The translations under genes were made by a program, and so were the position numbers. The notes below the pieces were generated by a model. The model had not been told where the DNA came from. It was given only the letters and a program-made list of their open reading frames with translations, and searched no databases. DNA of 64,000 bases from Earliella scabrosa (Eukaryota > Basidiomycota > Agaricomycetes > Polyporales > Polyporaceae), in NCBI GenBank assembly GCA_022605405.1, contig JABYQQ010000016.1, forward strand, positions 930,001 through 994,000, written 5' to 3'. Shown here one piece after another: positions 1 to 12,838 of the stretch (position 1 is the first letter of the stretch; every line of letters starts with the position of its first letter).

Positions 1-1746
1 CGGGTGCGTCGCCTCATAGTACTCTATGCTGACAGCGATTCACACAATGCATAGAGCTCTGCCGGGCAAGATCATCCAGGCGCTCAAGCGGGTTGGCACT
101 GAGAACCCCCTGGTGCTGATCGATGAGGTTGACAAGATTGGACGTGGCCACAACGGAGATCCTGCAAGCGCTCTGCTCGAGATGCTCGATCCTGAGCAGA
201 ACACGGCTTTCCTCGACCACTAGTAAGTGAGACGTGATTGACACGCTGTTGCTGCCGACTCATTCGTGTGCAGCATGGATGTTCCTGTCGATCTTTCTCG
301 TGTCCTCTTCGTGTGTACAGGTGCGAGCATCGCTAGCGCTACGTTGTAATCTTCACTCACGCCGCTCGCAGCTAACATGCTCGACACTATCCCTGCGCCG
401 CTCCTGGACCGCATGGAAGTACTCGAAGTCAGTGGCTACGTGTCCGAGGAGAAGTCGCAGATCGCGTCCAGGTACCTCGGTCCGCAGGCGAAGGAGGCGT
501 CAGGTCTCAAAGACGCAGACGTCCAGCTGGATCCTGCTGCAGTCGACATGCTCATCAAGTACTACTGCCGTGAGAGCGGTGTGCGTAACCTGAAGAAACA
601 TATCGACAAGGTGCGTAGCTCTGATGGTGTCGCTCTAACAATGCAGTTCAGTTGTACTGACAATGAGCACAGATCTACCGCAAGGCTGCTCTGAAGATCG
701 TTCAGGAACTCGGCGAGGAGGTCTTCCCTGAGCCTACTCCGGTACCAGTCCCCGACGCGGCCTCTGCTGCCAGCAACTCAGAAGAGAATGCCGGGGAGAC
801 CACCACCACAGTAGAGAAGCAGGATGCGCCTTCTGGTACTCCTGGTGCTCCAGAGACATCTACGCCGCGCTCATCTGCGGAAGAGGATTCGGAGCGCATT
901 GTCACCACCGTGGAACGCAAGCCGATGAAGGTCCCTGACACTGTCCATGTCACCATCACGCCGGAGAACTTGAAGGACTACGTCGGACCGCCGGTGTACC
1001 AGAAGGACAGGCTGTATGTGCAACCGCCTCCTGCCGGTGTTAGTACGGGTCTTGGATACTTGGGCAACGGCTCGGGGGCAGTCATGCCAATCGAGGCTCT
1101 GGTGAGACCCTGCCCTCGAATGAATCCGGACTTCATTATTGACGCTGTCTACAGTCAATGCCCGGCAAAGGCGGCCTTCAGCTGACAGGAAAGCTCGGCG
1201 AGGTGATCAGAGAAAGTGCACAAATTGCGCTCTCGTGGGTCAAGAGCCACGCTTACGAGCTGGGTATCACCAAGTCGCCGGAAGAGCAGTTCCTCACCGA
1301 CAGGGATATACACGTGCACATGCCCGAGGGCAGCATTGGCAAGGAGGGCCCGAGCGCAGGGACGGCGATCCTGTCCGCGTTCGTTTCGCTGTTCACGAAG
1401 ACGAAGATCAGCCCTGACATCGGTATGCAGTTATTGTCGTACTCGTGTGAGAGTCCTACTGACGTTTTCGGATCGTCTATGAACAGCGATGACTGGTGAG
1501 ATCTCGCTCGTCGGTATGGTGCTGCCCGTCGGTGGCCTCAAGGAGAAGATCCTCGCGGCCCACCGCGCTGGGATTAAGACCATCATCGCGCCCGCGGGTA
1601 ACCGTCAGGATATCGAGGAAAACGTGCCGGAGAGCGTGAAGACGGGCATCCGCTTCGTCTACGTAGAGGACGTGAAGGAGGTCCTTCACGAGGTCTTCCG
1701 CGGTGAGGAGGTTGCAGAGCGCTGGAAGGACACCCTCTCGTTGTGA
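1..1746 (+). CDS. PIM1: Mitochondrial Lon protease, C-terminal part (5' end outside window)
   Basis: ATP-dependent serine protease of the mitochondrial matrix that degrades misfolded proteins. Coding exons read 1-3, 55-222, 274-320, 372-610, 673-1101, 1155-1422 and 1487-1746; all junctions are GT-AG and keep frame. The protein enters at the end of the AAA+ module ([18 protein letters not shown], Walker [12 protein letters not shown]), continues through the sensor region ([21 protein letters not shown]) and a Ser/Thr/Glu-rich insertion of about 60 residues typical of fungal mitochondrial Lon, and ends with the S16 protease domain. The catalytic Ser lies in [10 protein letters not shown] and the catalytic Lys in [14 protein letters not shown]. 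Walker A and the targeting peptide lie upstream of the window. The family match is unambiguous; only exon edges could shift slightly. Confidence 0.95.
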
Positions 1747-2147
1747 GAGGTGCAACAATCCATCGCGATCCTACTCGGTGGCCATGTCTCGGCCGCTGGG
1801 CGCCTTGGTAGCTTGGGACTTGCACGGGTCGGGCGGCGCTGCCCGACATAAGATGCGGAGGAGAACTCATTCGTAGGTAGCCTAGCCATCACCATTTATC
1901 CCCCTAATGAGCATCACCGTCTCGGCTTAGAGCAGCATCGTCGGTACACACTACACGCATCCGCCACCTGTATATTATCACGTATTACATGCTCTGAACC
2001 CAGCTCACATCGTCGTTGTATCTGCCTCGGTGTGCGTCGTGCGTGTCCTCCTGCGAGTGAGCATCGAGACCACAAAAGATTTGACCCAAACCTATGATGA
2101 GTATAAGCAAGGGTACATCTAGAGAAGGTACAGAAATGACAAGAGGT
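1747..2147. other. Intergenic, 3' flank of Lon
   Basis: About 400 bases between the Lon stop codon and the inverted repeat. No coding frame or RNA gene was recognised. It presumably holds the Lon 3' UTR. Confidence 0.5.
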
Positions 2148-2570
2148 GCGACGGAGATGGCAGAATGGGCACTCACAACCAGCCGACGTGGCTCATTGTC
2201 ATGCTGTATATGCGAGCTCGTTAGCCTAGTAGAACTCTATGGGAAACAAGCGTAGCTGGACTCTGGAGTATGGAACATGAATGAATGCACATATAGAGGG
2301 GTACAGATATGACAAGCGGAGAGAATGGAAGTGAACTGACGCATCTAGTAAGTGAACAGCCCGTCGTGAGTAAGGTACACCTTGTGCTCGCGGAAGCCAG
2401 TAGTGTGCGGGATTTGCATCCTCGTGAAACGATACGGGAGCGCCGAAGAGGGAGATCTCCTGGGATGTGGCGACAGAGTCGGATGAGATAGGGGTGGGTT
2501 GAAAGATGAGCGCAAACCGCGAGCCCATCGTCGAAATGTCAGTGACTACCCCGAGCAGGAGTACGACCGA
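2148..2570 (-). pseudogene. Inverted, broken copy of the 3' end of the F-box gene at 2832-4575
   Basis: Read on the minus strand, this segment repeats the plus-strand sequence at about 4225-4773, covering the last coding part and 3' flank of the neighbouring F-box gene. Shared stretches include the peptides ISTMGSR and ALIFQPTPISSDSVATSQEI and the flanking DNA up to a common GCCATCTCCGTCGCA. About 120 bases present in the gene (roughly 4350-4470) are missing here, and the frame after the gap differs from the gene's frame. There is no F-box or start region. It is therefore a partial, non-functional duplicate made at DNA level. Its inner end lies about 45 bp from a tRNA gene. Confidence 0.75.
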
Positions 2571-2614
2571 CCTGGCATGGCCCGACAGCATGATGTGAAA
2601 AAGTTGTGCCCAAA

Positions 2615-2713
2615 TACCACCGACGGGGATCGAACCCGCAACCCCCACCTTTTTCCCACGCCACTACACGTGGGCAATAGGAAGGTGATGCGCTACCATT
2701 GCGCCACGATGGC
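2615..2713 (-). tRNA. tRNA-Arg(CCU) with a 27-nt intron
   Basis: The minus strand folds into a complete cloverleaf: acceptor GCCATCG/CGGTGGT, D arm GCGC-AATGGTA-GCGC, anticodon stem TCACC/GGTGG, variable loop GGGTT, T arm GCGGG-TTCGATC-CCCGT, discriminator A. The anticodon loop reads TTCCTA then A, giving anticodon CCT (decodes AGG). A 27-nt intron sits after position 37, the canonical place, and contains a CCCACG/CGTGGG helix. The mature length is 72 nt before CCA. The T arm and D arm resemble yeast tRNA-Arg(CCU). A and B box promoters are internal. Confidence 0.93.
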
Positions 2714-2831
2714 TTGTTAGACTGACCCGCAACAATAGGTATGACTAGCACACGACCGTAACTTCCATCCCCGACTACTATCACTTTAGCCTTTACTACT
2801 CACCAATCACTCACCCTTGCTTTGCAGCACC

Positions 2832-4575
2832 ATGTCTTCACGAAGCTCAATTCAAGATGATGTATGTACAAGAAGCTTGCAATTGCTACTGCTGCCCGCG
2901 GAGCTGCAAATACGGATTCTGCAGGGGCTCAGCGGTAAAGATCTGCTAGCTTGTCAGAAGGTATGTACAGTTCAACAGAAAGGTGATTCACCTCATGATG
3001 GTCTTTGAAGGTCTGTGCACTGTGGGGTGCACTTATTGGAGATACGACTGAACTGCAGTACGCAATCGCACTGGCGTTTTCAGGCATGACGGACGGCACC
3101 CTTGGCGACGGTATGCCTACATGCGAACGCTTCCAGGTTCTGAAGACGTACCAAGCTGCATGGAATACCGGTGAACAACTCTGTCGCATGCTCGTAATTC
3201 CTACCGGCTGGCGTCTCATTGAGACTGCCTGTGACACATTCGTCTATGCCCAGCGAGGCGGCTCCGCGCTCAGGCTGCATAGACCAGCTTCGCTTTTCAG
3301 CGGTGTTCCCGAGAAATCTTGGACCATTGACCTGGCACGCGAGCACATAGCAAGCGATGACACTCGCCCCAATGTTAGTGCCGTGGATGTCGGCCAGGAC
3401 CTGCTTGTCGTCATGGTGCTGGAATCTGGATTGTGCGCTACTTCGTCTCTGGTCAAGTGTTCGTTACACTGACCATCTCATCTTTACGCAACAGTTATCC
3501 CCAGTGCCACCTTTTATCGCTCTCGCAGAACGGCACTCCGCATCCGCTCGCTAGGCAATCTGTGCTTCGAGGTCATTCCGAAGTCAACCACTTCCTAGAG
3601 TATATCGACCATGCCGACATAGTCGACAGCTTAATTGCTTGGATGGCGGTCTTTGACGCCGATGTACAAATGCATGTCCACAACTGGAAGACGGGGGAGC
3701 TCCTATGGTATTACGACTCGAGTGTGAGTGAGCTTATTTCCCTAACCTGAAGCCTACCGCTCATGACCTCACGTACATTCTAGGAGGACAATTCTTTCAT
3801 CTACTCTCATAACCCCAGTTGTCACATTCTGAACTCCTCGTACGTCATGAAGATCGTCGCCGCCAGCATCTACGTCCATCAATTGAGAGCTGGTTGCTCC
3901 ACCGGAAGCCCCGCGATCTGTCAATTCCAACTTCCTCAGCTTTCCAGAGGGTTCACAACTGGTTGGCTCAGCGAACACTATGTCCAGCGCCCACCAGTGT
4001 ATACTGACTGCGCTCCACACTTCGAGGGTGACCCCGACATCACCTTGCTGGTCATGAAATACACGGTGGATCACCCGCCAGGCCATGACTGTGGCAGCAC
4101 CACCGTTGTTGTCTTCATCCCACTCTTAACCATTCTCGAGGCTGTGCGTCGCATCCACCACTCTGACGTCGTGGAGCCGCGGATCGTCTCCTGGAACGAG
4201 TGGACCACTCACGGCAGCGCGCAGCTCGTCATCCTTCCGCGAGCCAGGGTAGTCAACATTTCGACGATGGGCTCGCGGGCTGCGCTCATCTTTCAACCCA
4301 CCCCCATCTCATCCGACTCTGTCGCCACATCCCAGGAGATCTTCCTCTTTGACGCTCATCCGCATGCTGCCCGCAACGAGAGTGCCATAGTTGGCTCGGG
4401 CAGTTCAGCACCAAGATGGATCTCGGATACCTACACAGCTGCAGAGACGCCGATCTTCAAGGGCCCGGTCTACTCCACGCTCCCGTATCGTTTCACGAGG
4501 ATGCAAATCCCGCACACTACTGGCTTCCGCGAGCAGAAGGTGTACCTTACTCACGACGGGTTGTTCACTTACTAG
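2832..4575 (+). CDS. F-box domain protein
   Basis: Probable substrate adaptor of an SCF ubiquitin ligase, of the large basidiomycete F-box family. Exons 2832-2960, 3011-3451, 3505-3723 and 3784-4575 give 526 residues. An F-box-like motif sits near the N-terminus (LLLLPAELQIRILQGLSGKD, followed by LLACQKVC), and the first intron falls right behind it, as is common in this family. The rest matches the typical C-terminal layout, with NGTPHPLA and the conserved NWKTGELLWYY. The third exon's donor (GTCAAG) is weak, so that junction is the least certain. Its substrate cannot be read from sequence. The last third of the gene is duplicated in inverted form at 2148-2570. Confidence 0.75.
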
Positions 4576-4773
4576 ATGCGTCAGCTCACGTCCATTCTCT
4601 CCTCTTGTCATTTCTGTACCCCTCTATACGTGCATTCATTCATATACCATACTCCAGAGTCCAGCTACGCTTGTTTCCCATAGAGTTTTACTAGCTAACG
4701 AGCTCGCATATACAGCATGACAATGGGGCACGTCGGCTGGTTGTGAGTGCCCATTCTGCCATCTCCGTCGCAA
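4225..4773 (+). repeat. Parent arm of the inverted duplication
   Basis: The 3' coding end and 3' flank of the F-box gene form the intact arm; the other arm is at 2148-2570 in opposite orientation. Identity looks high by eye, with one gap of about 120 bases in the other copy. The arms are separated by about 1.65 kb holding the tRNA and most of the F-box gene. Confidence 0.75.
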
Positions 4774-7700
4774 ATAAGCCTTATCAATTTTTCTCCGCCA
4801 GGCGGTTCTTCGGCGCGCAAGTGTGGATATGCGCTGTATGACGACGAAGACTGCCGCTTCGTGCCCACAGGCATCATAGGGCATCATCAGATACATGAGC
4901 GGCCCAATCGCGCCCATAATCAGGGACCGCAGCTCTATTACTTATGAGCGCAAAGCCCCGAATGGCAAATTGAACTTTCCGCATACCAAGACTGCATGGG
5001 TACATCCACACATCGAGTTTCTGAAGGCCCAGTGTCGTTGCACATACATACTGCGATCAGCCTTGCGTTTCACGAGTAAGCAGCTCGGACAGACATGTGT
5101 GAGAAACGCGTGTCGATGGATACAATGCGCCGCCTGGTGATCTTTGGTGATTTCTCCATCTGTATGTATTGCGCGTCATGTCACTCATGACTGACATAGT
5201 GGCTTTCAACTCAATCTGCACCGGGCCATTCGATCCTGGCCAAGAAACGCGGAGATAGCGGGGTGTTCAACTCCAGGTGAGTTCCCCGAGCTTGCGTCAA
5301 TGAATCAATCCACGATGATCGAAGACCTCCTCGGGGCCCGGGCATCTAGGTATTCTCAGCGGACAGTACAAGATGGAATGAAATCCCGGACCCCGGAGGG
5401 TCCGCAGTTGTGCTCCGTCTACGTACCTCCGATGCACCGGAGCCTGAGATCCACTTGGTCCATGCAAGGTCGTACACATCATGCTGCTACGATGCAGCTC
5501 GTCGCGCATCTGTATATTACTAGCATTGTAACTAACGGAGATATCATCAGAAGCTTAATCCGCCGCGTGGCCCTAGCCAAGGTGAGGATGTGCATGCGTC
5601 CTTGTCGATCCCGACGCTGATAAAATCCGGAGGACGCGGTCGCCGAAAGACGTCGTGCGTCAGACCGTATGTTCCGAGCAATCGGAGAGCAACGACTATA
5701 GGCGAGCGATTCTGCAGTGATAGATCAGGTCGGAAGGCCAGCAGTTGCAACTATGAAGCTTCCGGTAAAGGAGCAAAGGACCGCTATTAGTGTTGGTACA
5801 GGGAGTCCCGGGCCCTACGGTCACTTCGGAGGAAGAAGCGGACGGAGTGCCCCTCCGAGGCCGAGCAGGTCCGACCGTCCGAGCTCAAAATGAAACCAGG
5901 CACGATGAGGCTCATACGCGCTCGATCAGGCACAGAACTCGCGCAAGATCGGCGAATCGTCATTGCATCATGCCAGCGGTAAGTATGACTGTTGCCATTG
6001 AACGTTGTACATTGTCTGACCTGACACTTGCCTTGAGCTCCGTATCGGCCGCATCGCGTCGGAAACGCCTTCAAGCTTCAGGAAAGCTGCGGGCTTCAGT
6101 TAAGACGCCCGCCACTCGGTGTTTGTAGTCTTGCGACGGATGGCAGTTGTAGTGGAACTCAGATGAACGTACGTATTCATAGATTTCGGGATGATACGGG
6201 TGGTCCAAACCACAGAAGACTGAGGATTGCGCCGAGCACGATGACGGAATGTGGACCTGGGCCTGCGGGCTGAGGTCCAGAATACGGCGCCCTGCAGGCG
6301 CCCTGTAAAAACGATTCGGAATGTCTCCGAGGCACGAACATTACTCCCTCTAACAGCGCACCTTACAACATGCCAGCACCCAGCGCAAGGTACTTGCTTC
6401 GCGCCGGTGCGCGCCCATCTGGCTTCGCGACGCGGGAGCGATGGAGCTCCTCCAGTAGAAAGTGCTCGAGTCCAGGCATCCGCGAAGGCCGATGCAGCGT
6501 TCGGATCCATCGAGTGGCACGTCGAGTCCCACGGTCATTCCAGGTGACACTTCGTGTGGACGACGCATGATGCAGCGTGCGCGAAGCCCTGCGGAGCCCG
6601 TGCGTACCTGGCGCAGATGAAGCGCAGCGTGGCGGGCATCTGCTCGCCCCTGCTCGCTGTCCGGAGGTATGCGGTGCTTGGAAGCGAGGGACACAAGGGA
6701 CGAACACAAGATTTGGGTTCGGATTTGCATTCTGGCAGATGCATGCACCATTGTATATTGAATGCTCGACTCGTATAATGGTCGCGGACCTTCAACCTCG
6801 CGTGCGTTCCATGCACGATGGCCAGCAGCATCACAGATGCAAAGAAGGCCCTGGATGTATGGTCCGCTATCGTGCTCCCCTTGTGCCACGCTCGGGGATA
6901 GACAGCACTCGGTGTGGTAGGTTCCGTTCCGCGTAGCGGCTCGCACGTCCAATTCGCTTGCGAGAGCAAGGCAGGCCTGGTGGCGCCCATCGCAGCCTGT
7001 AGCTTGTTCGACGGGCGGATGATGGGCTCGCGACAGGGCGGCGTCGCGGACCTCGAAACGGACCCCTACGCGCGAGCGAGATGGGCAGGAGCGTTCCATG
7101 AACTTGAAGCGGATGTCCGATAACCTATTGCGGGGACAGATATGCGGTCGGTCGCGCCCCGCGCGACCCTGACGACGAACAGGTTCCGAATGATGTCGGT
7201 GGACAGCGATCTGCACGCACGCACGCATGCACGGTCGCCCTGCGAGCAGCTGATTCATGCCCCGCAGCGGCCCAGGCGAGTGTGGGAACGCTTCTGGCGA
7301 ATAACGAATGCACAGTCTGGACGTTTGGATATGCATGAAGTGTAAGGATGCTACACAGAGGACGAAGGGCAGCGGCGGACCGAACGATCATCACTGTTAG
7401 ATGAGACCGAACGCAAGAATGGACGCAAACACGTACACGGCCAGCCGCAATATTGAGGATTCTAGTGGGTCCCGCGGGGTCCCGCCCACGCCTGATCGCA
7501 GAAGGCGTGTACTGAGCCGCTGCTGAATGATGCATGGAAGTAGCACGAATAAGGAAGGTTCTAACGGGGATGCGTACATACATGTCCACGAGCCCGAAGG
7601 CTGAATGGTATGTTGTCCACGTTGGCTACCGAAGTAACCTGCCTCTTTGGTCGACGTCGGGCGAGAAGGCGTGCCGTCAAGGCTGCGCCGACGCCCGAGA

Positions 7701-10700
7701 AATCCGGCACGGGCTTCATCTTTGACCTCTGGCGGCTTCTATCTTGGAGAATGAATTCCTCGCCTCCGGCCTTGATCCTGCGCACTCGCGGCTAACTACC
7801 TTCCATACCGAGCGGGCTGGAGACAAAAGCCACCGATCTAGCCGTCAGCACGCTCTCCATCTTGAAGCAGTGGCCAAGAATGAACGGGCTCAATGGCCCG
7901 CTGTGGGCGGCAAGGGTGCGTGTTCCGGTCTCCATCGAGGAGGTTTGGCTACCAAAACGGCACTGAGGATATGGATATGGGGATAATACTGCCGGCAATC
8001 GAAGAGGATGGTCTCGGAGCCAGACGTGGGAGCGCGACACCCAAAGGAGGGCAGGCCCGAATGCCATGGGCTATAGCCAGCGCGCACACAACCAGGGAGC
8101 AAGAGCCATAGTCCGCGGAACTGCCAGCGAGCTCCAAACGCCACAAAGTCGACGTCTTGTTCTCGGCCTTCCACCTTCAGCCTGATGTCTTCCTCGTTCG
8201 CCCGACTTGAAGGCCTGACGGCCGGCGGCTGCCCAGTAGTGTCCAATTGATGATCCAACAGGCACGGTCAAGAGCCTGACAGCGACAGCGGCCGCTCCAC
8301 CTGTCCAGCCCAGTTCGGACTCTTTGCCGCCCCCTGAGTCCTCAGGCCTTAGGCCTTAGGGGGGCCGGAGACCACAGAACGGTGGCGCCTGGAAAGAGAC
8401 CGGCTCGGAGATGCCCATGAAACACAAGATCTCACCGAGGTCGTGCGGCGGCGGCAGCAGCGGATCGTTGCCAGGACCCCCAGCGCGAGCGACTGGTGAC
8501 GGCCGACATCGCAGCACGTCGACGGAGCAACGGTGGTGGCCCTTGGTGATGAGACGAACGGCACGGGCGTGGCGCAGGGGGGGGGATCACCGCAGGCGCC
8601 AGCCGGGGAGCTGAGCGACGGGTTGGGTCCTCGCAGGTGGATAGGGTTCGAAACATTGACTGAGGACTCCGAGCGAGCATCCCGCCCGCCCGCTACCGAT
8701 TTGATCCATTTAGGCCATCGCGCGTTGGTAACCTTGTGCTTTGTACATTGAACTTTGGGACTTTGGATGATGGGCGATGGGATGATGGCGAAGGGCGGAT
8801 GCGTGCTTGTCTCCTCGTGAATCAGTCAATTTTCCCTGCCTCGAGGTGACGGAGAGACGCAAAACGGTGATAGGCTTGGACAGATAAGAGGGAGATGTTG
8901 GTCTCGTTCGCGTTCGCGAGATTAGCCGAGACACAAGGCATGCATGTATTGCAGCTCGGAGGCGTTGCGATTGCGATGGAATCGGAGGAGAAGCTTGTCT
9001 TGGAGCGCCGGAGACCACGCGGGGCCATGTGCACGAGAAGCCGCGGAAGCTAACGTCAAGTTAGGGGCGACAAGGGGGTCTTTGCATTCCAGCTTCGATC
9101 TTCCGGTTCCATCGTCTGTCGGACCTTCGGAAGCGAGCTAATGCGTTCTGCCGAGGGCGTTGGTGGACAAAGAGAGCTCCCGGGGAACATGCGCGTGTGG
9201 CCAGTGGAAAGGAGGACAGGAAACGCACACCCACGCGTGCGCGTGCGCATGCGAGGAAGCTCGAGCTGACAGGCTTGTGGACCAAGGGTTGAGGGTATTG
9301 CGACGTCCACTTCACTTCCCTGCTGGACAGTGGAAAATGGGACTGCTGCGAGGGCTCTAACCCAGCCGTACAAGCTTCTGAAAATTGTTCAAATAGGACC
9401 CGCGAAAGTTCGATGCACCGGTTGCAGCGTCAGTGCGAACACTGACATACGCAGCCCGGCAGTGCATTATGGCGTACGCACCCCGCACAGCGTATCCGCC
9501 TACGTTTACGTCTGCGTTCATCATCGACGTCGAGCATTACCTATACTTGCTAGGCGCAGAGATCCAGAACTTCATCTTGAAGTGCGCAATGTCCGGCGGT
9601 CCGCGATCGGGGCGGTGCACCTGACCGCTCCTGCTGAACTGAACAGGACCAAGGCGGTGAAAATCGGACAGCGGGTGCGCGGATATCTGGATACTGAGAT
9701 CATAGATGTCGAGGGCATGAGTGTGAGTGATATACGCAGCGCGATGCACTTACCGCCGGCAAACGACTCCGAGCCTACGGGTCTCTCGAATAAGTATACG
9801 ATCGGGATTGTGGTCGTCATGTTAGACGCCCAATATGTATGACGTTGACGCCGGGATGTTGGGTCACTGGCTCGAAATATTCGCTGTAGAGGGGTGGCGC
9901 GACGACGTGGACGCGCGCCGGACGTACAGCCGCAACACAACGGCGGGCGGGGTCCCATCTCTGACTCTGAGATCTGAACACTTGTCTAGGCCAGCCTCGG
10001 TCAATCGACTGCCACAGTGCCAGTTCCGTGACAAGTCGGGTCTTTGCTGTACAGGGGGCCCAACTCGAGGTTGGATATCTGTGACCATCCGCGGCTCCTG
10101 CGCGGTGAGTCCTGAGGGTTGCTTTCCTACCAGCAACTCGGAGCTGGATGTGGAGGGTGGAACGTATCTTGTGGTGCATCTGGCGATCGACGATCCGAAT
10201 CGGATCGCTCTCACAAGCGGCGGGGCGATGGCATGGCAAGAGCCGCGGCGGGGTCCAGACAGGGGGTCCACGCAAAGAGCGAGAGCCAACCGGGGGGGGC
10301 GCGACTCGGGAGGCACGGCGCGTGTGCGTTTGTGGGTCCATCGCGGAGCCGAGGGTCGTGGTGATCAAGGGCCCGGCAGGGTCGACGGGTGCGTGCTCTC
10401 GTCTCTTGAATCTTCCTTGTTGGTAGCTTGGTTAGTTCGTTCCGGTCAGGACACATCGTGCCAGCCGGCGGATGATGGGAGCTTCGCTCATCTCAGTTCG
10501 GCGGCGTCCCAATTGTACTAGTTTGTGGATGTGGCCGACGGCTGGTCGGTCCGGCAGTGCGTTGTGTGTGGAATAGGAGTTGGGTGCACACTGCAGGGAA
10601 GGGCTTGCGAGGGGAGACAAGACAGACGGAGATCCGGGTGGGGCCTGGGACGAAATGGCGCCGACACCCGCTCGTCGATAGCATTGCTAGGACTGGTGAG

Positions 10701-12838
10701 CTAGCGCCGTACGGCGCGTTAGCAGACATTGGAGCAAGGAGCGCAGCAGGCGTGTAAGAGATACACTGTAGTGATAGTGGTGGATGGATGGTGGTGGTCG
10801 TATGAGGATGATCATGCAGATGGACTGCCGGCAGTGACCTCCATCGACAGATTGCGTCGAGAGACAGTCGCGTCATACTGCGAACCCGCTGTGAACTGCC
10901 TCAGTAGATATCGACGGATAGAGTTGGTGCATCGGTTTGGGCTCGCGGACGTCTCGGGATCGCGCCTCGCGGCGGAGAGTACTATGGCTAGCAGAGGGCA
11001 CCGCCACAGCGATTATGGCGAGGCGGTGCGGGTGGACAGACGGCCATCAACCCCTGTGAGCGTGTCCGCGAGCCTCGTTTCGTTTCTTTGCCCGGAAGAC
11101 AAGGTTATCATCTGTGATCGGACGGGCCGGTAAGCTCAAGGCTCGAGGGGGGCCACCCCGTGGCGCGCAGAGGTGCCGGAGGCAAGGTTCGAAACGCGAA
11201 TCTTCCACTGAATCGTGATATGAATGCGACAGGCAGTCTGAAGCTCTTGCGCTTTTGATCTACGACGATAGTCTTCTCGAGGTACATAATTGGATTGGCA
11301 GATGAAATGGGGATGCGGGACTGCGCCCGGAAACGGATTGTGGGGTAGACTCCCCCCGGCGAGACTGCAGCTCAAACACCGGCGGGTAGAGCTACGGATG
11401 GGCGGGAGCGCTCATGCAATGGTGGGTGGGACAGCGCACGGCTCGGGAGCCCGCGGGAGGACGAGCGTGGAAGCAAGTGTCTGGGAGAAGAGAACATGAT
11501 CAAGTTCCCAGTCGGACGGGCGACAGCTGGGCTGAGGAGGGCGGTTGCGAGCATCAGTCAGGGAGAGTTGCGGAGGCGAGAGCGGGGGAGGCTGGCCGAC
11601 GGGTTCTGAGAGTTCTCTTCTCTCCCTTGGTGATTCTCTCGAGCCGTGGATGAAGAGGTCGAGCACCTGGGAGCGGTGATTGAGATGAGGGCGCGCGGGA
11701 TCAGATCTTGAGGGCATCGAGGCATCTGTACGTGCGTCCTTCCGGTTGTCGTGATGTTGCATCAGGAGCGCGATGATGCAGGCGTGCGCGTTGAACTCTA
11801 AATATAATAGGTTTGTTGGCTGCGTCCAGAGTTCGTGCGAAGGGCGACGTCCGGCGACGGGACCGGAATTGCCCTAGGGGGTGGAGACGGTGATGGCAGG
11901 TGCGATGGGACCGGAGGGGGAGCAGCGGCCCACGCTGGGGGTGGGCGGGAGGATGCAGAAGACCATGCGGAGCGTCCGAGTTGCCATGGGCGGACGGAGG
12001 TTAACTGTGCGGTCGGGGAGTTGGCAAAGGGCGCGATCAGGGAGAAGGCTGGATCAACAGCGCCGGAATGGTGCATTGCCAATGATCGAAATGGACAGTA
12101 ACGGCGGGCGAGCGTTGGGAGCAGTGGCCGGAATGGAGAGCAGACAAAGTCGCCGGAGCAGGAGCGGAGGAGCGCGGAGGAGCAGCCGGCGCGGCTGGCC
12201 CATCGGGCTCGGGCTCGGGCTCGGAGGCGGGCGACGGAGGCCCATATCGGGCCGAGCGACGAGATGGGCCGGGAGATCGCGCGAGGCCACGCGGCGGGTG
12301 ACATATGGGCGCTGCGGCTGGGCGGCGGGAGACGGAGGCGCGCATTTGGACGAGGCGATGCCGGGCAGAGAGGCGGTGTCCAGCCAGCGAAACTCGGTCC
12401 ACGGCAGCGAGGCGTGCAGCGTCGTCGTGCGCGGCCGTCTCGTCGTCGTCGCCGTCGTCGTCTGCAGCGGGCGGGGCGGGGGAGGGACGGCGGAGGGACG
12501 GACGATGATAGATGAAACAGATCAGGCGGAGTGTGAAGTTGTCGCCCGAGGGAGTCGCGGAAGGCTGAATAAAGGAGAGAGCAGGGAGGCGGCGACCTTC
12601 TGCTACTTACATCTCCAGTGCATCTCACCAAGTCCGCTCTCTGTCGCCCGCCAGCTGCTGCTCGCCCGCTCTCTGCTCGTCCGTCGCCTGCCCCTGCTGT
12701 GCCCGCGCACAGCCCCGCTCGTGGTCCTCTTCCCTCTCCTCTCCCAAACACCGCCTCCCCCGAAACCGCCTCCGTCAAATAATCGACATCATCGCCTGCG
12801 CACCTCCCTCTCCGTTCCTCCGTTAAAGCACTCACAGC
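4774..12838. other. 8-kb region with no recognisable gene
   Basis: Both strands were read through this block. Open frames exist (the longest runs on the minus strand at about 6350-7336, and on both strands at about 11800-12950), but none shows a family motif, a coherent multi-exon structure or splice junctions that extend a protein. No tRNA, LTR or inverted terminal repeat was seen. Roughly 11800-12640 is a very GC-rich stretch, and 12640-12838 is pyrimidine-rich and probably the CRZ1 leader. The block could hold decayed transposon sequence, a long non-coding RNA or CRZ1 regulatory DNA; I cannot tell which. Confidence 0.5.

Noticed and set aside
9330..9842. Plus-strand 170-codon frame ending YTIGIVVVMLDAQYV
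   Set aside because: The middle looks vaguely protein-like, but there is no family motif, no splice extension and no supporting context.
11180..11200. GGTTCGAAAC, resembling a tRNA B box
   Set aside because: No acceptor stem, D arm or anticodon arm could be folded around it; the same holds for a similar word near 8646.
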